64,000 nucleotides of DNA from positions 2,666,001 through 2,730,000 of the forward strand of contig JAJFZO010000566.1 of NCBI GenBank assembly GCA_021397835.1, in the 5' to 3' direction. This document shows positions 50,029 through 60,950 of the stretch, one piece after another. The translations under genes were made by a program, and so were the position numbers. How positions within the stretch are numbered: the stretch's first letter is position 1; each line of letters begins with the position of its first letter. The notes below the pieces were generated by a model. It was given only the letters and a program-made list of their open reading frames with translations. It did not search any database and was not told where the DNA came from. The DNA is from Moringa oleifera (taxonomy: Eukaryota; Streptophyta; Magnoliopsida; Brassicales; Moringaceae).

Positions 50029-53000
50029 TTACTCCGGTCCTCCAAATTTGCTCATCATCTTTGCAATGATAGGAGCTACTTTGGGATTTTGTTGATGCTT
50101 TGCAAGATTAGCAGGGTTCTTCATCACTGCAAATGGATAAACCAAGAGCATGAAAAAGTAGCTAAAACATATCTGTTGAAGAACAAATAAAACCAAACAA
50201 GACTTTGAATCGACAGTTAGAAGGTACACCAATATGGAGCATCTAATCAAGAGTTCTAACAGCACATAGTAATCATAATCCCTATTTGTGCATTCCACAT
50301 TGTTGCCTTTCAATGTAAGGATCAAACTAACACATGGAAGGATCAAAAGGAGAATGACAATGAACCCTAAGGGGTTCAATCCACTTATAAGTGTTAACTT
50401 GTATGCAAGGTCCAGGGTTCAAATCCCTCAAGGCACTGAGTTTGTTTTTGGTCGTTAAATTAAAGATTCCCAAAAAAAAAAAAAAAAAAGAATGGACCTC
50501 CACAACCCAGATACATCGGTTATCAGGAAAAAAAAAAATGATAACAAAAGTCAACCTTGATAAGAAGTAAGATCTCTGTGTCTTCAACAGCCATGTCAAA
50601 ACACATGCTCAGGTAAGTCCATTATCTCACAAGAAGGAAAAGTGAACTTTTTGCTAATCCTGGCCTCAATCCTGCTTATTTTAATATCTATGTAATATAT
50701 GAAAAAATCTAACTCCAATATTCCCAACAATTCAGTCTTCAATCACTTCTTTTGCAGTCTAAGATCACGCCTCAACTACAGTTTGCAATCTAGGAAGACG
50801 CCTCAACAACACAAGGCCAGCCAAATGATTGACATATTAGCCAATAATTACAGGTCATATTGCTGCCCATGTTTTTCAAAAAGCACATTTTCCAGAGATA
50901 TAACAAAACAAAACACAAGATGCTCAATCTACCAAAATCATTCACAAGAATTCAACACCAACAAATAGAGTCAGAACTAGAACAAGAAAACCAAAATTAG
51001 AAGTCGTCAGTAAACCACATATACATGTATGCTTGTGTCTGTTTTTGAATTATAATCAAGTTAAGGGCCCTAATGTCTTGATACTACTACTTTTATCAAC
51101 TAATATCCTCCAAACTACTAGCTGCCAATTCATTAATCAAACACGAAGATAAACCAAAAGCAATACTAAGTGTCTCGATAGTTTAAATCATCGGCAGGGT
51201 AAATCCATCAAATTAGATCACGTTGAAATTTTGTTGGCAGCCAAAAGACAAATTATTTTACTTCCAAAATTATTTAACCTAGGGCTATTTTATTCTTAAA
51301 ATTAAAATTTTTAACTCAAATACAAGAATACCACTACAAATAATAAGATAATCAGAACAATATTAGGCCAGTTCTGTAGGTTTCTTAATTTCCACTCCTT
51401 CTATGACTTTATTAAGCCACGTTCACATATCATGCCAGTAAAACAAGATAATGTTCAACAATAGCATTAACAACTAGTAAGATAATAGTCAGGAACAAGA
51501 AAACTACATGTTCTAAAAGTGAAAAAGCCTACCATCTTGAAGAGCAGCCATAACTTCTGGATCACTAAATGCAGCCATTAATTCAGGGTCCTGCTCAAGA
51601 TATCAAGAGAAAAAGAGTTAAAGAACCATTTGGGAAAACAATCAACGACTCAACATAACTTCACTAGTCCATCATGCAAACATTACACAAAAGAGGGATA
51701 CATACAGGATATAGGATTACTCTATTATGAATTTTAGCCAACAAGAGAAAGGAAGCAGTGAAAAGCCACATTGACATTCAGAGTTAAGCTACAACCAAAA
51801 GCTGACCATAGTCAGCAACTTCATACTTACATTTAATACTTTGCTAAAATCAACATTTCCAGGCATCCCTCCAGGCATACTACCAGGGAAACCTCCAGGC
51901 ATACCACCTGGGAAGCCACCAGGCATTCCTCCAGGCATACCACCTGGGAAGCCACCAGGCATCCCTCCAGGCATACCACCAGGCATTCCTCCAGGTTTTC
52001 TACTTGAAGATGACTGCTCTTGCTTCTTAGCTTTCTCATAAGCAGCCTTAAAATGCAAAAGAAAATCAGACATACAAAACAGTATAATAATGGAATCAAT
52101 AAAGATTAACTAGCATATGCCTTACTTGAGCTTCAGCACGGCGACGTTGTCTTTCACGCTCAATCTTTCTGTCTTCTCTCTCTTTGCACAACCTGTCATA
52201 CTTCCTCCGGTGCTCCTCAATCCTGTGCGCATTAGGTTCAACCTGTAAAGTCAAGGAGTTGCTATGAGCTGCCAAAGCAAACCAAGATTTCATGCAAAAC
52301 TTTGAATCCTCTTTTAGTATTACAAGGCTATTTTACCTCTATTATAATTTTCTATCTTAATCAGAAGGGCAACAGACCAACCTCACTTTGTTAGGCCACA
52401 ATGCTTGATTATTGACAGTCACATAGCATCTTATAATGCTCTTTTTTTTGGAGGAGATAAAATTATAATGCATGATTCAGCCATCATATCTTGGACTTTT
52501 AAAAAACAAGCAAAAAATTAAATCAGCAGAAGTACACATGCATTTTCTTCAGATATAAAATCTATACAGAGTTATTCAATAAGAAACTTGAAGACAGCTC
52601 AAATATCAGCCAGCCTGAAATGGTTCTCAATTTCACATGGGTCAGTCAACCCCTACCCCTATATAGCAGTCCAAAAATTTCAGAAAAGTTATTATCGCAT
52701 AATAAACAGTTTTAAGTTTGTTACTGTTAAAATTATTAATGTTGTTTTCTAGTGACTTGGATTTTTTTATTCACTAATTTTACTTTCTAGTGACAGAAAT
52801 GATTCCCAATAACCCCCTCTTCGTATAAAATCCACTAGCAACACTTGAATCTCGATGAACTTAAAAGGAATGTAATCATTCAACTACTATTCAATCTCTT
52901 TCCTTCTCAATAATTATATGAAACATCAATATCGGTTGACCTTTGTTTCCTCCATGGGCAACAATTCTTCTCCTAAAATACAACAAAACACTAACTTGAA

Positions 53001-55312
53001 TCCAATTTTCACATCAAAACACAATCAACGAAACCATATCAATAAACTCAAACATATCATAATCCACAAATATACATGTGTTTTCCATAGTCCACCTCAA
53101 TTGATTTTCTTCTTTCCACTCTCATTTCAGTGTTAAATCAGGCATGTAAAAATGATATCATAGCAATCACTCAAAGAGGTTATCAAAATCTGCATTTCTT
53201 GGACCACCTTTGGCATTAAAGAGTATACTCTGAATTCCCAAGTATATCTAGCATACTTATTATGTGGCCAGTGATCATAAGAGATCTTTCAAGCAATTCC
53301 ATTACAGCCATTCTCAACCGAGTAGCAAACAACATATTCTGATTCATCTGATTAATTTTAAAAATGCAAATTTGCATCTCTTTAATAAAAAATCATGAAA
53401 ATAATACAAAATCTACATGGATATCCATTAAGACAACACAAATTGTAATAACCATTAGAGAAAACATTTACAAGGGGGGAAAACAGACCTTCTTAAGTAC
53501 AGCACCTATTTCCTCATCATAGTCTAACTTTGAGGCAACATGTAAATCCTTGGCAGCCTCTTCCCACTGACCGAGCATTGCTCGTGCCATGCCACGAGAT
53601 TTGTAGCCCTTAGCAGAGTCTGGGTTAATCTGAGATGAGCATTGTAAAATGTAAAACTTTACTTATAGTATGTCACATTACTGTTGGCAAATAACTTCAA
53701 AACACAAAATCAAAAATTATAAAAAATGTCCCAAAACAATTTTCTGGATATAAGCTCAGAATGAAAAAGAAAGTTTTTGGAAATAGTTTCCAGTGTTAAG
53801 CTTAAGATGAAGCTTTTTCTGACAATAATCAGGCAGAAAATGCTAATTATGCAAAAATAAAAAAACAAAATGAGACACTTTACAGAACACACCCACAAGT
53901 AATGCACACCCAAGATGTTAATCATGATTGTTGATGCCATTACAGACATATATATGCATGTGAACATATATTTTTGCACGCAGAATAACATGCTCACTGG
54001 AAGTAAAGCCTGATTCAATTTAACACAAACATTCCCCAAAAAAAAAAAATGATCCAGAGGATTATCATTAACACATTTACACAAGCACCTGTATCAGCAT
54101 ACATGAAAGACGAGCAATACATACACATATGTATCAAAAACAAGCAAACGAAACAAACCTCCAAAGCTGCATTGGCATCACGGATAGCAGCATTTGGCTT
54201 CTTCATTTTTATGTAAACATTAGCTGAAAAACATCACAGCCATGCGAAATCAACAAAGAAACAAGAAAAATCTAATTCAGAAATTCAAGTAACAGTTAAA
54301 CAGCAATACCATAGAAAAAAAAAAACAATATTCACCTCTGGCAGCATACATGATTGCTGACGTTGGATTCAGCAAAATAGCCTGTGTCATGTGCTCGATT
54401 GCTTCTTCCAACTTTCCTGCATTTCACTCATAACCATCAAACATACACACACAGTCACATGGATATATGTACATAAATACACAAGTACCTCGTACATATA
54501 CATTCTACATTGATACATCACATACATAATTATGTGAACATGTGAATATACCTTCAGAAATGGCTTCAGTAGCTCTGAACTTGGCCAACTGGGAAGCCTC
54601 ACGGCTCTCATCACTGACCTCAACGGAAGGGTCTCCCATCTGCAAATGTGAATGGATTAATGCATGTACAAATATTAAACAAGCAAAAGCAAAGAAAATT
54701 AAATAATCCAAGCCCCAAGGAACAACAAAACAATACCTTTTGTGGAGGATCATTATCAGGCTCCACAGTCTCTCCTTCCAGTTCCATGTCCGATTCAATA
54801 ATCTCGTCCTCCTCCTCTTCCTCCACGTTCACCTTGGCTCCTTCATTCTCCTCCAGGTCCTCGTCACTCTCCTCCACCACGGAACTCTTCTGTATATCAT
54901 TCAGAAACCAACAAAACACTCAAAATATTCACCTCCGCGTACACACATAGGGCGACGGCTAACAAATACGAAAGCGAACACAAATACATATACGCAATCG
55001 ACATGTAAACAGTAGACAAGAGTTCAAAGAGTACCGATTTGAAGTCTCGATGCTCGTAAGCAGCAGGAGGCAGCTTAGCGCCAAGACTGAAATAAACCAT
55101 TTGCACAGAACAAAAATCAAACACAAACCGAAATAGAGATTGAAATTCGATACATATTACTCATTTCGTGCGTCCATTTAAAAACAGAAATTGATCGATT
55201 ACCTTTCGAGATAGTCGCGGAAGAAGGAAAGAGAGGGATCACTAAGGATAGAAGGATTGGATATACATTGTTCGATGAACTGCTTCAGTTGGTTCAGTTT
55301 GGTTCCGTCCAT
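50029..55312 (-). CDS. HIP: Hsp70-interacting protein HIP / FAM10 (ST13-like), 11 exons, 392 aa
   Basis: Cytosolic Hsp70 co-chaperone that binds the Hsp70 ATPase domain through TPRs. Exons (minus): 55312-55203, 55086-55035, 54889-54737, 54639-54552, 54416-54336, 54223-54159, 53629-53489, 52242-52126, 52046-51831, 51590-51533 and 50126-50029. All junctions are GT-AG and sum to 1179 bp. Exon 1 is the N-terminal dimerisation segment ([16 protein letters not shown]). Exon 3 is strongly acidic (about residues 55-105). Exons 4-7 encode three TPR repeats (about 120-230). Exon 8 is a charged Arg/Lys/Glu helix, exon 9 a GGMP-type repeat of about 11 units, and exons 10-11 the STI1/DP domain ([17 protein letters not shown]...[17 protein letters not shown]). 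Order and length match plant FAM10 proteins such as At4g22670. No defect is seen. Confidence 0.96.
50360..50489 (+). mobile_element. tRNA-derived SINE-like element in the last HIP intron
   Basis: About 110 bp of moderate GC contain GGGTTCAAATCCC near 50412-50424, which fits a tRNA B box (GGTTCRANTCC). A possible diverged A-box region lies 30-50 bp upstream, and the element ends in a poly-A run of about 18 at 50472-50489. A short direct repeat, AGAATG, occurs before (about 50351) and after (about 50489) the unit, as expected of a target-site duplication. There is no cloverleaf, so it is not a tRNA gene. The orientation is opposite to HIP. Confidence 0.7.
51860..51995 (-). repeat. Tandem GGMP-coding repeat in HIP exon 9
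   Basis: About 11 units of 12 bp encode PGGM or PGGF in tandem (one PGSM). The nucleotide units are very similar, so replication slippage could change copy number. Gly/Met/Pro repeats are a known feature of HIP proteins. Confidence 0.92.
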
Positions 55313-55462
55313 TCTTGCTAACGAGACGCCTTTAGTCCTAAAGGGCTTTGCTTGTGAGATTTGCAGAGTAACCGGAAGCAGAGGCTCTGTTTGCGTCTTA
55401 TGCTCTTCTTTTCGGCTCGTTCGAAAGTAACCGAAGACAAGCGTGCAGACGTGTAGGAACAC

Positions 55463-56330
55463 GACCTAGAGAGACTAGGCCCTTCTAGTAGCTTCTATTG
55501 GATACTGGATAGGGATCTCATGAGATTTCTTTTTAATTATGCACTAATTAAGATTAAATGAATTGCAAAGATTTGATTTTATTAATGAAAATCAAAGATT
55601 TAAATATTTGATTCTCTTCACCATCATTTTTGTAACTTTATTTTCATTTTAATATTTAATTTATATTTCACTAACACTTTATTTTATTAAATTAATGTCC
55701 GAAAATAACGTGAATAATCCCATAATCCCATAATTTCTATGATAGGCTTCTTATTACAATCAAAATGGATCCATTCTCATTTCAGGGCTTTTCAACCCGC
55801 TGTTTGGCCACAAACGGAAAATAATTTTCTCATTTTTAGTGATATTAAATTTCAATATCAAAAAATTAAATTAAACAATAAAAATGTATATTTCAATAAT
55901 ATTAAAAATATTAAATTTATATAAAAATAATACATAATAAGTCCTTTCACATTTGATCTTCTTGTACAACTTGAAATTGAATAAATTAAAAATAATAATC
56001 ATAAAAATAATTTCTAAAACAATCACAAAAAGAAAATCTGATTTTCATAAAATAATTATCTGCTCGATAATTTGTGTGAACCCGAGAAGCCCAAAGGCTC
56101 CATAGAAACCAAGCCATGGAAATGCAGAAACAATAACGTGAAAGGTACATAAACAATAAGATTTACTAGAGATGTAAAGTGACAATACTGCTCAAATCAA
56201 ATCAGTGAATGAGAAACAAGAACAATCAGACCAGAAAAATCTCCAGAAATAAGGTAACCAAGGATCCCTAATCAGAATGATCTCTGTGTTATTTACTCCG
56301 ATATATAATGCGAATCTGTTCCTCTGAGAA
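55463..56330. other. Spacer between HIP and LTPG genes
   Basis: The HIP promoter is at the left end and the probable 3' UTR of the lipid-transfer gene at the right end (56050-56330). The middle is A/T-rich with no gene. Confidence 0.6.
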
Positions 56331-57679
56331 CTAATACAGGGCCACGGTGGCCAAAATCAAGAGCAAACTAGTGATTCCGGCACCAGCAATCGTGGCTAGA
56401 CCTCCATCATTTCCAGGTACTCCTGCATGGTTTGCAATATTAGGGCAACAGATAATTAATAAGACTGGCAGAAAATTCATAGCAGATCCATGCATGCCAA
56501 CAATTAAGGCTGAATTGGTGAACAAATGAACCATATATATTAAGTCTCATCCTAAGGTTTATATGAGCGTAAAACTGCCAACAAGATGCAGTATAAATCT
56601 ACCCATATTCTAATCTCATGTTTTTTTTTTTTTTTTCAAATCAAGATGCAACATAAGTTTAGATATATTTTATTATTTTTTTCAAAATATTAACTATAAT
56701 TATAAAATAATTACTATCAAAATAAATAATATTTTATCAATTAATAAAATAACATTGATTCTATCGTTTTCAGTAGTTAACTTAAAAAAATTTTACAGCT
56801 GCTTTGTCCCATTTGATTTGGATTCTTGCCAATCCAATGGAGACAAACATGTGAACTCTTTTCCCGGGAAACCTGCCCTGTTTGGATGGGTGGAAAAGTT
56901 TTTCTGGCAGTCAAATTTGGAGGCACAGAAAGCAATCAAGGAGCCAGGTTGGCTACCCACCCACTTTGACAAACTTGTTAGTTTCAATTACTAAACAATT
57001 AAAAAGATCAAAGGGGCGGTTGAGTGGACCCAAGTTTCACCTAAAAATCTGAAAAGTAAGCCCAAGCACACATGAAACCCAAATTTGAACTGGGTCTTAT
57101 GAAGTATGGACATCAGCTCACTCATAAGAACAGGTATTGTTCAAATAACACTGTGAATTCAGTGTGAATTATCATGAACATGACTTCTATTTATTCCATG
57201 AGATTGTCAATAAGTGACAGAAACGCTACCTGGGGGAGGTGTGGATGCAGGAGAAGGAGCATTACTTGCTGGAAAAAATTTAAAAGATAAATGATTAGTT
57301 AAGAAATTAACCAGCTTCAGAAGAAGCAGAATATTCTCAATTTCTGCCAATAAATTTACTCACAGTTGCAAGCGGTGAGATCGGTGTTGACGCCGCAGCT
57401 TCTAGTGAGGCGGAGGGCGTCAGAGACAGATACGTTGAAGGAAGCGAGGAGGCCAGGGGTGTTGTAGAGGTTGCAGAGGCAGTTGAGGTCGTCCTCCACC
57501 GCTTCCTTGATCGGGTCACAACAGCTGCTCGGCGGTGTGGCTGTGGAGTTCAAGAAGTCGAAGCACGGCACCAACTTCGACGCGCAGGTCTGAGTCTGCG
57601 CCTCCGTTGTGCTTATTGCGGTGCCTAGCACCACAACTACCGCCGCCAGCAACACGATCATCATCTTCGCCATGCCCAT
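56331..57679 (-). CDS. LTPG: GPI-anchored non-specific lipid-transfer protein (3 exons, 148 aa)
   Basis: Apoplastic lipid carrier held on the plasma membrane, a class linked to cuticle and wall lipid deposition. Exons are 57679-57364, 57268-57230 and 56422-56331 (GT-AG). A signal peptide spans about residues 1-28 (MGMAKMMIVLLAAVVVVLG...TEA). The eight-cysteine motif follows as C-x7-C-xn-CC-xn-CxC-xn-C-xn-C (residues about 34-104). Exon 2 encodes a short Ser/Pro-rich linker (SNAPSPASTPPP) and exon 3 ends in a hydrophobic tail (GITSLLLILATVALY) that fits a GPI-attachment signal after small residues. The ATG at 57679 starts the signal peptide; the in-frame ATG at 57673 is an alternative two codons later. 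Confidence 0.92.
56423..57229 (-). other. Intron 2 of LTPG with a GC-richer insert
   Basis: An 807-bp intron. Its part at 56800-57000 is more complex than the flanks and contains open frames on both strands, but neither resembles a known protein. A phrase CCTGTTTGG near 56877 is common at ends of plant MITEs, without clear inverted repeats here. Confidence 0.5.
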
Positions 57680-58689
57680 CAACCTCTCTCTCTATCACTC
57701 TCTCTCTCCCCGTGACTCTGTCTGTCGTCTTTCTCGTCTAACAGCTTTTTCCGGTGTTTGGTGGATGTACAGCTTCTGCTTTAAATATACTTACAAAACC
57801 TCCACGTGTCTGGAATATTACACATAAGTTTTCATTTTTTTATTAAAAAAGGTAAAAATAAAAAAATAATGGATGGTAAAAAAATCTTCAATTTTTCAAT
57901 AAATTAATGAAGATCATGCAACTAAAGCAATTAAATTAATTAGAAATATCAGTAATCTAATGAAAAATCATCGTTAATTAGTTGCCAAATCTTCATGTTA
58001 TGTAGTGTTAGTATTTAAATAAATTGAAGCCCACCAACTAAGAACAAGTATTTATAATTAATGTTTCATTAATTAAGTGGAGTGGTTGCAAGGATAACAA
58101 AACAAACACTTTAAAAAACTAATTAAATTGCTTAATTTTGTTAAGCATACATGTAAATTAAATTCGTTCACAAATGTTATAAACAATTTAAATATATAAC
58201 ATCTTATTACTTGAATAAAACTCCATTTGAAAAAACAAAGAGAACTTTGGCATTATTATATTAATGATATTTTAATTAAAAATTACTAATATCATTTGAT
58301 TAAAATAAAGTTAGTGTACCTCATCATGGAATGATATGGAGATGCAAATGGCTTGGAAATTGAAAGTTTGATTAATTAGCTAATTGACTGGGGTGAGCAA
58401 GTCAATGGGGTTAGGTGTGCAAAACGACAGCGTAGAAGTGGTCAACGAACGGCGTGGCTTTGTACCGTGAGAGACACGCCATCTTTTAGGCGCTTAATTT
58501 CGCCATCTCCATCAATTTACCGGTTTTTTCCTAGAAGGAATACCATTCAGTTGTTTGACTAATTTGTTTCTTATTTATTCTTTTGCTTCCTGCCTAATTG
58601 GAATATGTGAAGTGAAGAGTATCACACCACCTTTGAAACTAAAGGCAAGCCTTAATAAATAAAATCAGTTTGTAATATAAATAATTTAT
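57680..58689. other. LTPG promoter and AT-rich spacer
   Basis: The first 100 bp upstream of the LTPG ATG are a CT/GA-rich leader. A TATA-like word (minus-strand TATTTAAAG, about 57778-57786) and a CACGTG core near 57803 follow. 58380-58500 is a GC-richer patch of unknown nature. No gene is seen. Confidence 0.5.
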
Positions 58690-59211
58690 TAGAGACGGCA
58701 ACAGTTTGAATTTATGAGGATATTTAATTCGATAAAATTTTAATAAAATAAATTTAAATAGTACTCAATCTGATTTAGATAAATTTGAATTTAAAAATTA
58801 ATATTCAAATTTTAATTTTTAGTTGTATCACTCAAATTTCTTTACATAATTATATTAATATATTAACTTTTTTATTTAAAAATTTAATTAATTTAAATTT
58901 GATTATATTAAAATTTGAATTTTTTTACTTGATTAATAAAAAATACATACTTTTTATTAATATTTATTAATTTATTTTAGAATTTAATTATATTAAATAA
59001 ATTTTTAAATAATTATTTAACTGATAAGTACATATTATCTTACTAAAATTTACTAAATACAATATACGAATTTAGATGAATTTAGTATACAAGTAAATGT
59101 AAATAAATTTAATATTAAAATTACTTTTTAAATAAATTTTAAATGATTTTAAATATATATATTTTAATCGAATTTGAATTAAAAATTTTATAAACCCAAC
59201 CTGTTGTCATC
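58690..59211. mobile_element. MITE-like element, same family as 19560-19912
   Basis: About 520 bp of A/T-rich DNA begin near AGAGACGGCAACAGTTTG and end CCTGTTGTCATCTTTAT. The ends pair as imperfect terminal inverted repeats (AGACGGCAACAG against AAAGATGACAACAG). The interior resembles the insert upstream of the left CYP706, for example the TTTTTAAATAAATTT...GATTTTAAATAT region near the right end. There is no coding capacity, so it is non-autonomous if it is a transposon. Confidence 0.65.
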
Positions 59212-59603
59212 TTTATAAGTTATAAAAAAAAATAAAAAATGATTAATGTTTTTTTACTGTATAAGAAAGAGGATGAGTGGTAACATATCATTTTTAATTA
59301 ACATTTAATATGAAAAATAATTATTTTAAAAGAATATATTGTATTTTAATCAATCTTTCCATTTGAAATCATGTGTGATAATTAATTAAAATTTTTTAAA
59401 CTATTTGTTCAAGTATATTTCTTAGTTAGATCTTTGCTTTGCTTTCTTTGTTCCCGGTCCGAGTTGCTCTTAGCACGTTTGCTTTACCGGCTCGGGTTGT
59501 CCTTTGATGACGGCCCGGCCTAACAATGTGGTACCCGCTCGGTCTGCCACGTAGAGACTTTGGTTAAACGACAGCGGATTCTAGTCGATCCTTGTAGCAC
59601 CGT

Positions 59604-59609
59604 CACGTG
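59604..59609. promoter_or_regulatory. CACGTG G-box upstream of the plastid-protein gene
   Basis: A G-box core lies about 250 bp upstream of the ATG at 59856, in a GC-rich promoter island (59440-59720). G-boxes are common in light-regulated and plastid-protein promoters; use here is inferred. Confidence 0.45.
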
Positions 59610-59855
59610 CGGCGCGAGCGTTATGTAGGTTATTGCACGTCAACGGTTCTGATCGGATCTCCAATACCGTACCACATCTAACGGCTATAATTCCCGCCAC
59701 TGGGAAAACTGCCAACTGAAAATTTAAATCACAGAGTAAAAACTGAAAAGAGCCGAGGAACAGGTGACTGGCTACTTTTTAACTTTTCTGGAGATAACGG
59801 ATAACACAGAGAACTGAAAAACCAGAGCTTGACGAACATTGAAGAGAACCCATCA

Positions 59856-60425
59856 ATGGCTGCTCTCACAATCGGAATCGCCACCGTCACCGCAACCAGC
59901 ACTGCGGTTCGTACAAGGCGGAATCCTTCCCGGTCCACGACCAGAATCTCCTGCGTCGGATGGGTATAATATATAAAACCAAAATCAAATTTGAAAAAGT
60001 AACAAGTACTTTTTCCTACTGACTAATAGCAACACCAGTTTGTATATTCTTGACATGGATTCTTTCTGTCGAAGGAAGGATCCGGAAGGCTTATTTGGGC
60101 CGCCACAGACAGGGCACATTGCTCGCCGCGAGTTCCAGAGACGGCTGGAGAGAGACGCGGAAGCAAGAGAAGACTTTGAGAGACAAATCCGAGAAGAAAA
60201 AGAGCGTCGAAGAGCTCTAAGACAAGTAATTTGGATTTTTTCTTGAATTGCTATGAGTTGAGTCCGCCAATTTTATTGCATATCTTTTCTATGTGGTTGT
60301 TAATTTGCGGGTTTTGGTTTATGTTAGTCTAGGGTTATGCCAGATACTGTACAAGAGCTGATAGAGTACTTTCTCGACACAGAAGCTCAAGAGATTGAGT
60401 TTGAGATTGCAAGGATGAGGCGCTG
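59856..60425 (+). CDS. Probable chloroplast protein of unknown function, first three exons
   Basis: Exons are 59856-59963, 60079-60225 and 60328-60425, with GT-AG borders and frame kept (CVGW | DPEGLFGPPQTGH ... RRALRQ | SRVMPDTVQELIEYFLDTEAQEIEFEIARMRR). The first 36 residues are rich in Ala, Thr, Ser and Arg without acidic residues, which fits a chloroplast transit peptide. The following DPEGLFGPPxxGHIARREF and charged E/R coiled-coil region, then LIEYFLDTEAQEIEFEIARMR, belong to a conserved plant family I recognise only as an uncharacterised plastid protein. The third exon ends at a strong GTAAGT donor in phase 2, and reading on gives an immediate stop, so more exons are expected. None is seen before the copia remnants, so the gene either continues past the window across a long intron or has been broken. 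Confidence 0.75.
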
Positions 60426-60950
60426 GTAAGTTATTTTTATCGCCTTACTCTATGTCGGATGGACAGAATGATTTCTGAAATTGCATGTTAGTTGATTGCT
60501 ATGTCGATCTTCAACGATCAAAGTAGAGTAAGGTGTAGAAATACGCGTTTGTTTAAGGCCGCTTGCTTGGTTTTTGTGTCATTGTCTTTTTGATATACAT
60601 GTGAGCTATCAAGCCTTCTGAGTGTCAGTTTTCTAAGTTCGAGTTAAAGATATCTGGATTTGGGTTACACTCTCCCTTCTATATGTGAAATTGCTGCTTA
60701 GAAAGATTTGGTGAAGAAAGCTATTGACAAATGTTGAAGTCTTAAACTGATGAAAGAATGGGACTTGTCAAGTTCTTTCCATGAGGAAGGAAATTTGTGA
60801 AGCATTGGTTGGTTAACTTATAATATGTGATGTTTTAGTGAATATTTGTGAGAGTATCGGAAATAATTGAGAAGCCTTTAATAATATGAAGTTTTGTGAT
60901 TTAGTAATTGAACTTGTAGAATAGTAAATAAGCTTGTAGTAGCAGACCGA
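60426..60950 (+). other. Intron or 3' flank of the plastid-protein gene
   Basis: Follows the GTAAGT donor at 60426. There is no further exon of the family and no recognisable coding sequence. It could be the start of a large intron invaded by retrotransposons. Confidence 0.5.

Noticed and set aside
50380..50430. tRNA gene
   Set aside because: Only a B-box-like word is present. No acceptor stem or anticodon arm pairing could be found, and the poly-A end fits a SINE.
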